From Gemmatimonadota bacterium (lineage in GTDB: Bacteria > JAAXHH01): 64,000 nucleotides of DNA. The notes under the pieces were generated by a model. It was not told where the DNA came from. It made no database searches and saw only the letters and a list, made by a program, of their open reading frames with translations. A program made the translations under genes and the position numbers. The stretch's first letter is position 1; every line of letters starts with the position of its first letter. Location: assembly GCA_026702745.1 (NCBI GenBank), contig JAPPBT010000020.1, positions 1-64,000 on the forward strand, written 5' to 3'. Shown piece by piece: positions 43,785 to 51,887 of the stretch.

Positions 43785-44390
43785 TCAACCTCCGGGTCTT
43801 TCCAGGGCGTTCAACTGGGCCATCCACCGGCCGTGGTCGGTTTCCAGCTTGGCGAGGGAGGTCCGCTCGAAGACGAAGGGATATCCGTTGATCGCCGCTT
43901 CGTGTCTGGCGGGATCGTCGGCGCAGCAGTCCTCGACGACCGCGGCGAGAAACCCGCGCTGCACCGCGGAAGCCGCGGACAATAGCACGCAGACGGAAGT
44001 TTCCAGTCCCGCAACCAGTATAAAGGATTTACACGCGCGATGTAAACGGGTTAATAGGTCCGGCTGGAGGAAGGCGTCGAAGGTCTGTTTGCGCAGGACC
44101 GTTTCTCCGGTCCGTTCGGCGGCGCAGGGCAGCACGTCCGCGCCGGACGTTCCCCGGATACAGGGCGTCTCACCCTTGACGCAGTAAGACGTCATCCAAT
44201 CCGTACCGTCCGGTTCGAACTCCGCCCGGACGTGCACGATGTCGAGGCCGGACGATCTGCTGTATTCCAGCAGTCGTTCGATGTTCGACGGAAAGTCCGG
44301 AAAGGCTTTCGCGGTTGCTGCAGGCCAGAAATCCTGCTGGACATCGATGAGCAACAGCACAAACCGGCGCCAATCTAACTGGGCGGACAT
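43785..44390 (-). CDS. Isochorismatase-family cysteine hydrolase
   Basis: 201 aa. Catalytic triad visible: Asp16 in [13 protein letters not shown], Lys in [10 protein letters not shown], and Cys in [15 protein letters not shown]. Family members hydrolyse nicotinamide, ureidoacrylate, N-carbamoyl compounds or isochorismate; the sequence does not choose. ATG at 44390 after AAGGA; a longer frame to 44483 would cross the candidate promoter at 44471-44499. First gene of a two-gene unit with the MocA oxidoreductase. Confidence 0.88.
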   Translation of the reverse strand: MSAQLDWRRFVLLLIDVQQDFWPAATAKAFPDFPSNIERLLEYSRSSGLDIVHVRAEFEPDGTDWMTSYCVKGETPCIRGTSGADVLPCAAERTGETVLRKQTFDAFLQPDLLTRLHRACKSFILVAGLETSVCVLLSAASAVQRGFLAAVVEDCCADDPARHEAAINGYPFVFERTSLAKLETDHGRWMAQLNALERPGG

Positions 44391-44470
44391 AGATGATCCT
44401 TCGTCTAACCGAGGTGCCACGCTCGGAGACACGATGGAGCAGGACGATTTAAGTGAAAATCCAGGCCCGT

Positions 44471-44499
44471 AATCTAAATTCACCGCGGGCTCCGGGCAA
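44471..44499 (-). promoter_or_regulatory. Candidate promoter of the isochorismatase-MocA unit
   Basis: Minus strand TTGCCC (44499-44494), 17-bp spacer, TAGATT (44476-44471). Start near 44464, leader about 75 nt. Confidence 0.4.
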
Positions 44500-44593
44500 G
44501 TCGATATACTCAGCCGTCGCAGCAGCGGCCGGCGGATTTATGTGCCGGTCTAACAACCTTTTGATGAATGCGGATATTTCTGCCTTCACACCC

Positions 44594-44621
44594 TTGACAT
44601 TCCCATAAGCCGGTGTAGATT
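44594..44621 (+). promoter_or_regulatory. Promoter of the plus-strand PhyH/enolase gene run
   Basis: TTGACA (44594-44599), 16-bp spacer, TAGATT (44616-44621). Start near 44628. This excludes an upstream ATG at 44624 and places the PhyH start at 44690. Confidence 0.65.
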
Positions 44622-44689
44622 GAATGCTAACCCTGTACCACGGCGCGGGCATCGTTCTGCGTCGAATCTTTTTTAATGGTTATCCATAC

Positions 44690-45883
44690 ATGCATTTCGA
44701 TCCTCGTCAACTGATCGAAGACGGATTCATCGTGCTTCGCGAGGTGGTTCCCCCCGACTGGCTCGGTCCCCTGAGGGACAGCTTCGAACGCATGGTGGAC
44801 CGCCAGCGGGAGATCTGGGCCAGGGATAGAAAACCGGACGATCCGCCCGGTGGGGAGTGGGAAATCGGCCACCAGCCCAGGCTTCATTTCGAAAGCCTCG
44901 TGGACGGGGATACGGCCAATACAATGGCCTTCTGCCTCCACGAGCACACCATGGGCGTCAGCCGGCGCATCATGGGTTCGGAAGCGGCAGGTAACACGGG
45001 GTTCATGTTCATGTGCAACCCGGTGACCGACCGCGGGCCGGCGTCCTGGCACCGGGACATACACCCCATCGACCAGGCTCCGCTGCGGGGTCTTCAGGAC
45101 GACCTGATCCAAAACGCGCCCGGTTACCTCCAGTGGAACATCCCCCTCTACGACGACAACGTGTTATGGGTCGTGCCGAAGAGCCACCGCAGGGGGAATA
45201 CGGCCGAAGAGAACCGCTGCCTGGCAAAGGATCCCCGGAAGCCGCTGCCCGGCGGCGTCCAGGTAGAACTGAACGCGGGCGACGGCGTGGTCTACACCAA
45301 TACGATCCTGCACTGGGGAAGCAACTACAGCGCCAGGACCCGGCGCACCATCCACCTGGGCTACCGTGCCTACGGCGGTCCGGTCTTCCCCTACGTCAAC
45401 CGGACGTTTCGCGACCTCGCCTTCATCGAACGCCTGCCCGCTGATCTGCAGGCGGTTTTCGGGGACATCCGGCGCAGGTATGACGAGGAGTCCGACCGGA
45501 TCGAATTCGTTTTCCGCGCCGCCATCGACGGCGACGAGGACGCTTTCCTGGAAGGTGTCGCCGCGCTGCATCCCGGTGAAGCGGGCCGGATCGTATGCGC
45601 CATCCTCCTGTCCAAGATCGTGTACAAGATGAGGTTCGCCACCCATCCGGTCCGACCGCATTACGGCAGCGACATCTCGCACGACGAAGACTTGAAGCCA
45701 CGGTTCACCGACAGCGAGCTGGATACGCTCTGGCGGCGCTTCGTACCGCTGGACGAACAGATACAGTCCGACGCGCTCCAGTACGTGCCGGGATTCCAGT
45801 CGGATCCCATGCACTACTATTTCGAGAAAATGCCTTCCGGTCTGAATATGGAATCTTTCATGGCGGGATGGCGGAACAACTGA
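44690..45883 (+). CDS. Phytanoyl-CoA dioxygenase family protein
   Basis: 397 aa Fe(II)/2-oxoglutarate-dependent oxygenase. Begins MHFDPRQLIEDGFIVLREVV, the PhyH opening. Iron ligands: ASWHRDIHP (HxD) and NTILHWGSNYS with distal His; RRTIHLGYRA supplies the Arg for 2-oxoglutarate. Longer than usual, with an extra C-terminal helical part of about 110 residues (IRRRYDEESDRIEFVFR onward). First gene after a good promoter and followed by an enolase-family gene; hydroxylation of a sugar-acid-like molecule is one possibility. Confidence 0.87.
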   Translation: MHFDPRQLIEDGFIVLREVVPPDWLGPLRDSFERMVDRQREIWARDRKPDDPPGGEWEIGHQPRLHFESLVDGDTANTMAFCLHEHTMGVSRRIMGSEAAGNTGFMFMCNPVTDRGPASWHRDIHPIDQAPLRGLQDDLIQNAPGYLQWNIPLYDDNVLWVVPKSHRRGNTAEENRCLAKDPRKPLPGGVQVELNAGDGVVYTNTILHWGSNYSARTRRTIHLGYRAYGGPVFPYVNRTFRDLAFIERLPADLQAVFGDIRRRYDEESDRIEFVFRAAIDGDEDAFLEGVAALHPGEAGRIVCAILLSKIVYKMRFATHPVRPHYGSDISHDEDLKPRFTDSELDTLWRRFVPLDEQIQSDALQYVPGFQSDPMHYYFEKMPSGLNMESFMAGWRNN

Positions 45884-45917
45884 CGAGCCGCTTACGCGCC
45901 CTTCGGGGGAGAGCACG

Positions 45918-47036
45918 ATGAAGATCACCGCAGTTTCCGTATGGACCGTTGTCGTGCCCATCATTCCGGGCCGTGTGCACAGTCCGATATACACCGACAA
46001 GTCCGGGTGGGACCTGGTGCCGAAGCACCTCATCCGGATCGATACGGACACCGAGTTCTCCGGCATCGGGGAAACCTGGCGGGGCATGCCCATCGAGGAG
46101 GTCAGGGAAGGGGCGGGACTGTTGATTGGACGCGATCCGGAGACCATCACATTGCAGGACATCTTCGCCCGGCGCGCCGACCGGGCGGACGACGACATCA
46201 CGGTGGGAACAGGTCCGGCCTACGACGCCTATGAGATGGCCGTGCTCGACCTGGTGGGACGGGTCCACCGGCTGCCCGTGCACACGCTCCTGGGCGGAGC
46301 CGTGCGGGACCGCGTCCGGGCCGACTACTGGATGGGCCACCAGACGCCCGAGGACGGTCGCAGGGCCGTGGAACGGGCGTTGCGGCACGGTTTCAAAGGT
46401 GTCAAGATCAAGTGCCGGATCGAAGAGCCCATGTACGAGCGCCTGAAGGCCATGCACGACGTGGGCGGTTCCGAATTCAAGGTCACCGTGGATCCCAACG
46501 AGCGGTTCCACACGGCCGCCCAGACCATCGAACTGGCCGAGCGCCTCGAGCCACTAGGGAACGTGGAGGTCTTCGAGGATCCCATTCCGAAGTCGGATAT
46601 TGAGGGCTACGAAGAAATACACCGGTCCATCCCCTTCCCCCTTGCCATGCACCTGGGAGACGGTCCGGGCGTGGTCCGGGCCCTTCAGGCCGACGGGGGC
46701 CGGGGCGTGGTGGACTGCGTGAACCTGGGCGGCAGCATGTTCGGGTTCCAGCGCAACGCCGCAACGGCCGCCGCGGCCGGCCTGCCCTGCTGGCACGGAT
46801 CGGGGAATGACCTGGGCATCGCCGACACCTCCTACGTCCACGCCGCGGCCGCGGCGCCCAACTGCACCATGGCCTCCGATTTCGTGGGTGGTTGGACCCG
46901 GGAGGACGACCTCATCGTCGAACCGATTACCTATGAGAACGGATACGTGCCCACGCCGATGAAGCCGGGACTGGGATGCGACCTGGACTACGACGCGCTG
47001 CAGCGGTACACGCAGGGCCATGAAGAACTGAACTGA
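45918..47036 (+). CDS. Mandelate racemase/muconate lactonizing enzyme family protein
   Basis: 372 aa enolase-superfamily enzyme. N-terminal capping domain (MKITAVSVWTVVVP), then the barrel with GVKIKCRI (catalytic KxK), VTVDPNERF (metal Asp), EVFEDPIPKSD (metal Glu) and AMHLGDGPGV; near the end LPCWHGSGNDLG supplies a possible His. GGGGGAG precedes the ATG. Acts as a dehydratase, racemase or cycloisomerase on a carboxylate; acid-sugar dehydration fits the many sugar dehydrogenases around it. Confidence 0.87.
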   Translation: MKITAVSVWTVVVPIIPGRVHSPIYTDKSGWDLVPKHLIRIDTDTEFSGIGETWRGMPIEEVREGAGLLIGRDPETITLQDIFARRADRADDDITVGTGPAYDAYEMAVLDLVGRVHRLPVHTLLGGAVRDRVRADYWMGHQTPEDGRRAVERALRHGFKGVKIKCRIEEPMYERLKAMHDVGGSEFKVTVDPNERFHTAAQTIELAERLEPLGNVEVFEDPIPKSDIEGYEEIHRSIPFPLAMHLGDGPGVVRALQADGGRGVVDCVNLGGSMFGFQRNAATAAAAGLPCWHGSGNDLGIADTSYVHAAAAAPNCTMASDFVGGWTREDDLIVEPITYENGYVPTPMKPGLGCDLDYDALQRYTQGHEELN

Positions 47037-47064
47037 TACCCGCTGTACCACGAAAGGAACGTCC

Positions 47065-47676
47065 ATGCGGCTGATCGCCGTGGGCTGCGAATACTCGGGG
47101 GTCACGACGCTGATCGACGGCCTCTACGCCTGGGGAAACGAACGGGGCGTGCATCACCACCTCGACGACCACTTCACCATACCGGACGCGTACCACCTCG
47201 ACGAAGCGGAACAGCAGGGATTCATCGACATGCTGCCGGCCATCAAGGAGCGGTTCCAGCGGTTCCAGATCGTGTACCACGTCCGCCTGATGCACAAGTT
47301 CGATCACATCCTGCTCGGCGGGTTCCACATAGAGGAGATGGTGTACGGGCCCCGCTACTACTACCCGGGAATCAACATCGCTGTGCGGGAATACGAGCCG
47401 GACATGCCGGACGACGCGATCCTGGTCCATCTCCACGCCCGTCCGGAAGTCATCCTGCGGCGCATGGAGGCGAACCCCCATCCCCGGCAGCTGGTCCCGG
47501 CGGAGGACGTCGAACTCATCCTGGAGCGGTTCGATGAAGAGGTCGCGCAGTCGTGGATCCACCGGAAGTTCGCCATCGACACGTCCGATCTGACGCCCGG
47601 AGCACTGCTGGATACGTTCCTGGAACGATCGGTTCCCTATCTCAACACCCGGGATGCATTGACCAGGATGCAATAA
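47065..47676 (+). CDS. P-loop kinase-like protein lacking the Walker lysine
   Basis: 203 aa. Starts MRLIAVGCEYSGVTTLIDGL: the GxxxxG-x-T layout of a Walker A loop is kept (Gly7, Gly12, Thr14-Thr15), but Val13 stands where Lys is required. The rest has the look of a nucleoside/adenylylsulfate-kinase fold: helical lid, ILVHLHARPEVILRRME (strand plus Arg helix) and a C-terminal FAIDTSDL strand. AAAGGA precedes the ATG. It lies between two enolase-family genes, with 2 bp to the second. It may bind nucleotide without hydrolysis, or act in an unrelated way. No function is assigned. Confidence 0.72.
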   Translation: MRLIAVGCEYSGVTTLIDGLYAWGNERGVHHHLDDHFTIPDAYHLDEAEQQGFIDMLPAIKERFQRFQIVYHVRLMHKFDHILLGGFHIEEMVYGPRYYYPGINIAVREYEPDMPDDAILVHLHARPEVILRRMEANPHPRQLVPAEDVELILERFDEEVAQSWIHRKFAIDTSDLTPGALLDTFLERSVPYLNTRDALTRMQ

Positions 47677-47678
47677 AA

Positions 47679-48803
47679 ATGAAAATAACACACGTGGGGG
47701 CTGTGCTGCTCCAGCCCATGCCCTGGGTGCTGGTAAAAGTGAAGACCGACGAGGGGCTGGTCGGCATCGGCGAGGCCTATCACGGCGCCGGGGTCCACCA
47801 GATCGCCACCGATCCCAGGCTGGTCGACCGGGCGCTCCTCGGCCAGGACCCGCGGAACGTGGACAAGCTCTTTCACGACATGATGGGATCCATGTCCGCC
47901 TCCGGTTTCTACCAGGGCGCGGTCATGAGTGCCATCAGCGGGATCGAGATGGCCCTGTGGGACATCACGGGCCAGGCCTGCGGCGTGCCCATCTGGCAAC
48001 TGCTCGGCGGCAAGTTCAGGGACCGCATCCGGGTATACAACGACTGTCACGCGGGCGACGAAGAAACGCCGGAAGCCTACGCGGAGAAGGCCCGGGCCGT
48101 GGAAGCGCGGGGCTTCGACGCCATCAAGTTCGACATCGATCCGCAGCCTTCCCGGCGGGACCGGTACAACCGGACCATCAGCAACCACGACGTGGCCTAC
48201 TTCGTCGACGTCATCACCGCCTTGCGGGAGGCCCTGGACCCCAACACCGACCTGCTCATCGACGCCCACTGGAACTACGCCCCGGTCGATATACTCAAGG
48301 TGGCCTACGCCATCGAGGACCTCGACCTGATGTGGCTGGAGGACCCCGTGCCGCCGGAGAACATCGAGGCCATGGCGAAGGTCACCCAGGCCACCCGTGT
48401 CCCCATCTGCACCGGGGAAAACTTCTACACGCGCCATGGCTTCCGGGACCTCATCGAGGCGCAGGCGGCGGACATCATCTCACCCGATCACGCCAAGGCG
48501 GGCGGGCTGCTGGAGGGCCGGAAGATCGCCGACCTGGCCGACATGTACTACATCCCCATTTCGCCCCACAACATCTGCGGCCCCATCGGGACGATGGCCG
48601 TGTGCCACCTGTGCGCGGCAGTGCCCAACTTCCAGGTGCTGGAGTTCCACCACCTGGACGACGAGGTGTGGAATACGCTGACGGTGCAGCGGGACCTGAT
48701 CCGGGACGGGCACATCGACCTGCCTGTGACGCCGGGACTGGGCGTGACGCTGGACGAGGAAGTGGCCCGGCGCGCAGCCCGGGAGGACCTCGGTTTCTTC
48801 TGA
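47679..48803 (+). CDS. Mandelate racemase/muconate lactonizing enzyme family protein
   Basis: 374 aa, second enolase-superfamily gene. MKITHVGAVLLQPMPWVLV begins the cap. Barrel motifs: AIKFDIDP (K then D in place of KxK), LLIDAHWNYA (metal Asp), MWLEDPVPPENI (metal Glu), CTGENFYTRHG (metal Glu) and PISPHNICGPIG (His), matching the D-galactonate/mannonate dehydratase-like branch. ATG at 47679, 2 bp after the P-loop gene. Likely an acid-sugar dehydratase; exact substrate not settled. Confidence 0.87.
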   Translation: MKITHVGAVLLQPMPWVLVKVKTDEGLVGIGEAYHGAGVHQIATDPRLVDRALLGQDPRNVDKLFHDMMGSMSASGFYQGAVMSAISGIEMALWDITGQACGVPIWQLLGGKFRDRIRVYNDCHAGDEETPEAYAEKARAVEARGFDAIKFDIDPQPSRRDRYNRTISNHDVAYFVDVITALREALDPNTDLLIDAHWNYAPVDILKVAYAIEDLDLMWLEDPVPPENIEAMAKVTQATRVPICTGENFYTRHGFRDLIEAQAADIISPDHAKAGGLLEGRKIADLADMYYIPISPHNICGPIGTMAVCHLCAAVPNFQVLEFHHLDDEVWNTLTVQRDLIRDGHIDLPVTPGLGVTLDEEVARRAAREDLGFF

Positions 48804-48819
48804 TACGGCGCGAGGGACT

Positions 48820-49797
48820 ATGAGCGAACTGTCCATGATGGATATCCACCGGGCCGAAATGCCTGTACGCATCGGCATTTCGTCCTGCCTGCTCGGCGAG
48901 CGGGTCCGCTACGACGGCGGACACAAGCGCGACGACTACCTCGTGGACGTGGTCGGCCGTTACGTGGAGTGGATCCCGGTCTGTCCGGAGGTGGAAGCGG
49001 GCATGGGTACGCCACGGGAGACCGTGCAGTTGACCCGGGTCGACGGCGATGTCCGGATGCTGACGAAGAACGGAGTCGACCACACCGACAGGGTGGACTG
49101 GTTCGCCCGGCAACGCGTGCAGACCCTGGAGCAGGCCAGGCTCAGCGGCTACATCCTGAAGAGTCGGTCGCCCTCCTGCGGCATGGAAAGGGTTCCCGTG
49201 GTCCAGCCCGAGGGCGCCGCGCTGCGAAGCGGGCGCGGGATATTCGCCCGGCGGCTGATGGATGCCCTGCCCCATCTGCCCGTGGAAGAAGAGCGGCGTC
49301 TAAACAACCCGCGGGTCCGGGAGAACTTCATCAGCCGGGTTTTCGCCTGCTACCGCTGGCTGCAGCTCGCCGATTCGGGCCTGACCCGGCAATCATTGAT
49401 GAGCTATCACCGGGCCTACAAGTACCTCCTCATGGCGCACAGCCAGGAAGGCACGCGCCGTCTCGGACGGCTGCTGGCAAAACCGGAGCGTTATGCCACC
49501 ACCCGGGAACTGGCGGACGCCTACCTGGGCGAATTCAACCGGGTCATGAAAAGAACGCCGTCCCGGCGGAACCACACCAACGTGCTGCAGCACATGGCGG
49601 GCTATGTCTCCGACCGGCTCGACGGCCGCACACGCCGTGAACTGACGCGCATGATCCAGAAGTACCACGAGGAACTGCTGCCCCTGATCGTGCCCGTGGT
49701 CATGCTGCGGCATTACGTGCGGGAGTTCGACATCACCTACCTGCAGGACCAGACCTACCTCCATCCCTTTCCCGGCGAACTGATGCTGCTCAACTAG
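48820..49797 (+). CDS. DUF523 and DUF1722 (YbgA) domain protein
   Basis: 325 aa. DUF523 (about 16-165): IGISSCLLGERVRYDGGHK, VCPEVEAGMGTPRE, SYILKSRSPSCG with conserved Cys residues (SSCL, VCPE, SPSCG) that may hold a metal or cluster. DUF1722 (about 190-310): SYHRAYKYLLMAHSQE and the long helices to the end, ending TYLQDQTYLHPFP. Same fusion is known in many bacteria, often near photolyase-like genes; none is near here. Function unsettled. The first 14 residues may not be translated (ATG at MPVRIG is an alternative). Confidence 0.87.
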   Translation: MSELSMMDIHRAEMPVRIGISSCLLGERVRYDGGHKRDDYLVDVVGRYVEWIPVCPEVEAGMGTPRETVQLTRVDGDVRMLTKNGVDHTDRVDWFARQRVQTLEQARLSGYILKSRSPSCGMERVPVVQPEGAALRSGRGIFARRLMDALPHLPVEEERRLNNPRVRENFISRVFACYRWLQLADSGLTRQSLMSYHRAYKYLLMAHSQEGTRRLGRLLAKPERYATTRELADAYLGEFNRVMKRTPSRRNHTNVLQHMAGYVSDRLDGRTRRELTRMIQKYHEELLPLIVPVVMLRHYVREFDITYLQDQTYLHPFPGELMLLN

Positions 49798-49818
49798 TTG
49801 TAGTGCCCCGGATTCGCG

Positions 49819-49928
49819 GCGTCGGGCGGCCGGTATGTCTGCGTCGGGCGGCCGTCATGTCTGCGTCGGGCGGCCGGTATGTCTGCGTCGGGCAGCCGTC
49901 ATGACTACAACGGGCAGCCGTCATGGCT
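49819..49928. repeat. 22-bp tandem array, five copies
   Basis: Units of gcgtcgggcggccggtatgt plus two bases at 49819, 49841, 49863, 49885 and 49907; the last two diverge. It begins 21 bp after the DUF1722 stop codon. Confidence 0.9.
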
Positions 49929-50051
49929 GGGACATACTCCTTGACCGGAAACTGCCAGGCCGTTTTCTTAGGTTGATTGTCTTCCGACGCGAATCCACGC
50001 CGCGTTGAGTGTACTTTTCTTCGCTTGATGCCTTCGAGGCCACGGCGGAAC

Positions 50052-50828
50052 ATGACGCAGAAAGCCCTGCCCATCCAGCTCACCGACGCGCAGGTCGCCC
50101 GGTTCCACGACGAAGGCTACCTCGTCGTCCCGGACCTGCTGGCGGCGGATGAGGTCGAGGCCTTCGTCCGGCACCAGGCCGATCCGGAAGCCGAGTCCCT
50201 GCGGCAGGGGCTTCGTACCCATCTTTCGGACCCCTTCTGGCAACGGCTGGCTCACCATCCCAACGTGGCCGGCGTCGCCCGCCAGATCCTGGGTGGACGG
50301 CCCCGCATCGTACAGACCATGTACATGGCCAAGGAACCGGCCAAACCGGACGAGGAACTGGGCGGCGCCGGCATCTCGCTGCACCAGGATTCCCACTACC
50401 TGCCCAACGAGCCCGATACGCTGATGGCCTGCTGGATCGCCATGAGCGATACCGATCCGGAGAACGGCGGCCTGTGCGTGGCGCCGGGCAGCCACAAGGA
50501 CACTCTGCGGGAAACGACCCTGAATACCAATCCGGAGCACATGAGCTGGGAGAATGACTACGGCATGAGATCGCCGGACGGCCGCGAGTGGACCGAGAAG
50601 CTCTACTCATTCGACGTGGTGGGCATCGAGGAAGACGACCTCGTCCGGCTGACGGTGCCGCGCGGCAGCGGGGTGTTCTTCACCAGCAGGACGGTACACG
50701 GTTCCTATGCCAACCGTTCCCACACGCGGGCGCGCCTGGCCTTCGCCGTCCACTACGTGAAGGAAGGCACCTGGGTGTTCCGGACCGACGTGCAGGATAC
50801 GACCCCGGTGGACCTGCCGGGGGCCTGA
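50052..50828 (+). CDS. Phytanoyl-CoA dioxygenase family protein
   Basis: 258 aa, the typical compact size. Begins MTQKALPIQLTDAQVARFHD; HxD in GISLHQDSHYLP, a conserved GGLCVAPGSHKD, distal His in TVHGSYANRSHTRARLA, with the 2-oxoglutarate Arg. All iron-binding residues are intact. The ATG at 50052 is chosen since the family begins here; an upstream in-frame GTG/ATG stretch from 49977 lacks homologous character. Followed by a 2-hydroxyacid dehydrogenase. Confidence 0.88.
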   Translation: MTQKALPIQLTDAQVARFHDEGYLVVPDLLAADEVEAFVRHQADPEAESLRQGLRTHLSDPFWQRLAHHPNVAGVARQILGGRPRIVQTMYMAKEPAKPDEELGGAGISLHQDSHYLPNEPDTLMACWIAMSDTDPENGGLCVAPGSHKDTLRETTLNTNPEHMSWENDYGMRSPDGREWTEKLYSFDVVGIEEDDLVRLTVPRGSGVFFTSRTVHGSYANRSHTRARLAFAVHYVKEGTWVFRTDVQDTTPVDLPGA

Positions 50829-50881
50829 CCCGGGTATTTACTGTAGCATCAATTGCCGGAGATACATTTCCTGGAGAATCC

Positions 50882-51853
50882 ATGAAGCGCCTGAACGTGC
50901 TGCTGCTTCCCGTACGCCCCATTTACAGCCCGTGGTGCGTGGACATCCGGGAAGCCATCGGAGATCGCCACGATTTGAGGGACCTTGACGATGCCAAACC
51001 CCTGGCGCCCCAGTTCGCGGGCGTGGATGTGGTGATCGACCAGGGCGGAAGCCGGGGTACGCGGGAGATGATGGACGCAGCGGCCGACTGCCGGCTGTGG
51101 CAGATCGTGGGCACGGGATTCGACCACTTCGACCTGGCCTATATCAAGACGAAGGGCATCCCCACGGCCAATACCCCCGGCCTGTTCAGCGACGTCGCCC
51201 TGGCCGAGACCGCCATGATGTTCATCATTATGGTTTCGCGGCGTTACCGGGAAGCGGTGGACAATTTACGACAAGGCCGTATGTACAATCCGCTCGGATA
51301 TGAGCTGGAGCACCAGACACTGGGCATCGTGGGATTCGGCGCGAGCGGACAAGCGCTGGCCCGCCGGGCGAAACCTTTCGGCATGCGGATCCTGGGCATC
51401 GACGTCCGGGAGATCGAATCCGAGGTGCTCGACGACATTCAGCCGGACTTCATCGGCGGCCCGGACGATCTGGACCGGGTCGTAGCCGAAAGCGACTTCC
51501 TCTCCCTGCACCTGCATCTGAACGACGAGACCCGCCATATCATCGACGGCCGGAGGCTGGGCCTGATGAAACCGACGGCCAGCGTCATAAACGTGGCCCG
51601 CGGCGCCCTCGTGGACGAAGCGGCCCTCTACGACGCTTTGGTCCAGGGGAAGATCGGCGGGGCCGGCCTCGACGTCTTCGCCCAGGAACCGCCCGATCCG
51701 TCCCTGCCCGTCTACCAGTTGCCCAACGTGGTCGTCACGCCCCATATCGCCGGGGTGACGGACGGTACCTCCCGCCGGCGGGCCGCCGCGGCCGCGGAGA
51801 ACACGGACCGGGTCGCCCGGGGCCTGGAACCCCTGTACCGGATCGACCAGTGA
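50882..51853 (+). CDS. D-2-hydroxyacid dehydrogenase
   Basis: 323 aa NAD(P)-dependent enzyme of the phosphoglycerate/glyoxylate reductase family. Seen: catalytic substrate loop VGTGFDHFDLAYIKT, the Rossmann GIVGFGASGQALARR, LHLHLNDETRHIID, the Arg in INVARGALVDEAAL, the Glu in LDVFAQEPP, and the His in VVTPHIAGVT. GGAG lies 6 bases before the ATG. Located between a PhyH and a ThDP enzyme, it could reduce a 2-oxo acid made by either enolase-family dehydratase. Confidence 0.88.
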   Translation: MKRLNVLLLPVRPIYSPWCVDIREAIGDRHDLRDLDDAKPLAPQFAGVDVVIDQGGSRGTREMMDAAADCRLWQIVGTGFDHFDLAYIKTKGIPTANTPGLFSDVALAETAMMFIIMVSRRYREAVDNLRQGRMYNPLGYELEHQTLGIVGFGASGQALARRAKPFGMRILGIDVREIESEVLDDIQPDFIGGPDDLDRVVAESDFLSLHLHLNDETRHIIDGRRLGLMKPTASVINVARGALVDEAALYDALVQGKIGGAGLDVFAQEPPDPSLPVYQLPNVVVTPHIAGVTDGTSRRRAAAAAENTDRVARGLEPLYRIDQ

Positions 51854-51887
51854 CCGGCCGGCCATCATTCCCGGAAACCCGCCCTCC

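Noticed and set aside
49819-49928. Possible CRISPR array (regular 22-bp repeats)
   Set aside because: Units are contiguous with no unique spacers, and no cas gene is present; the same applies to the arrays at 3530, 15288, 35186 and 42633.
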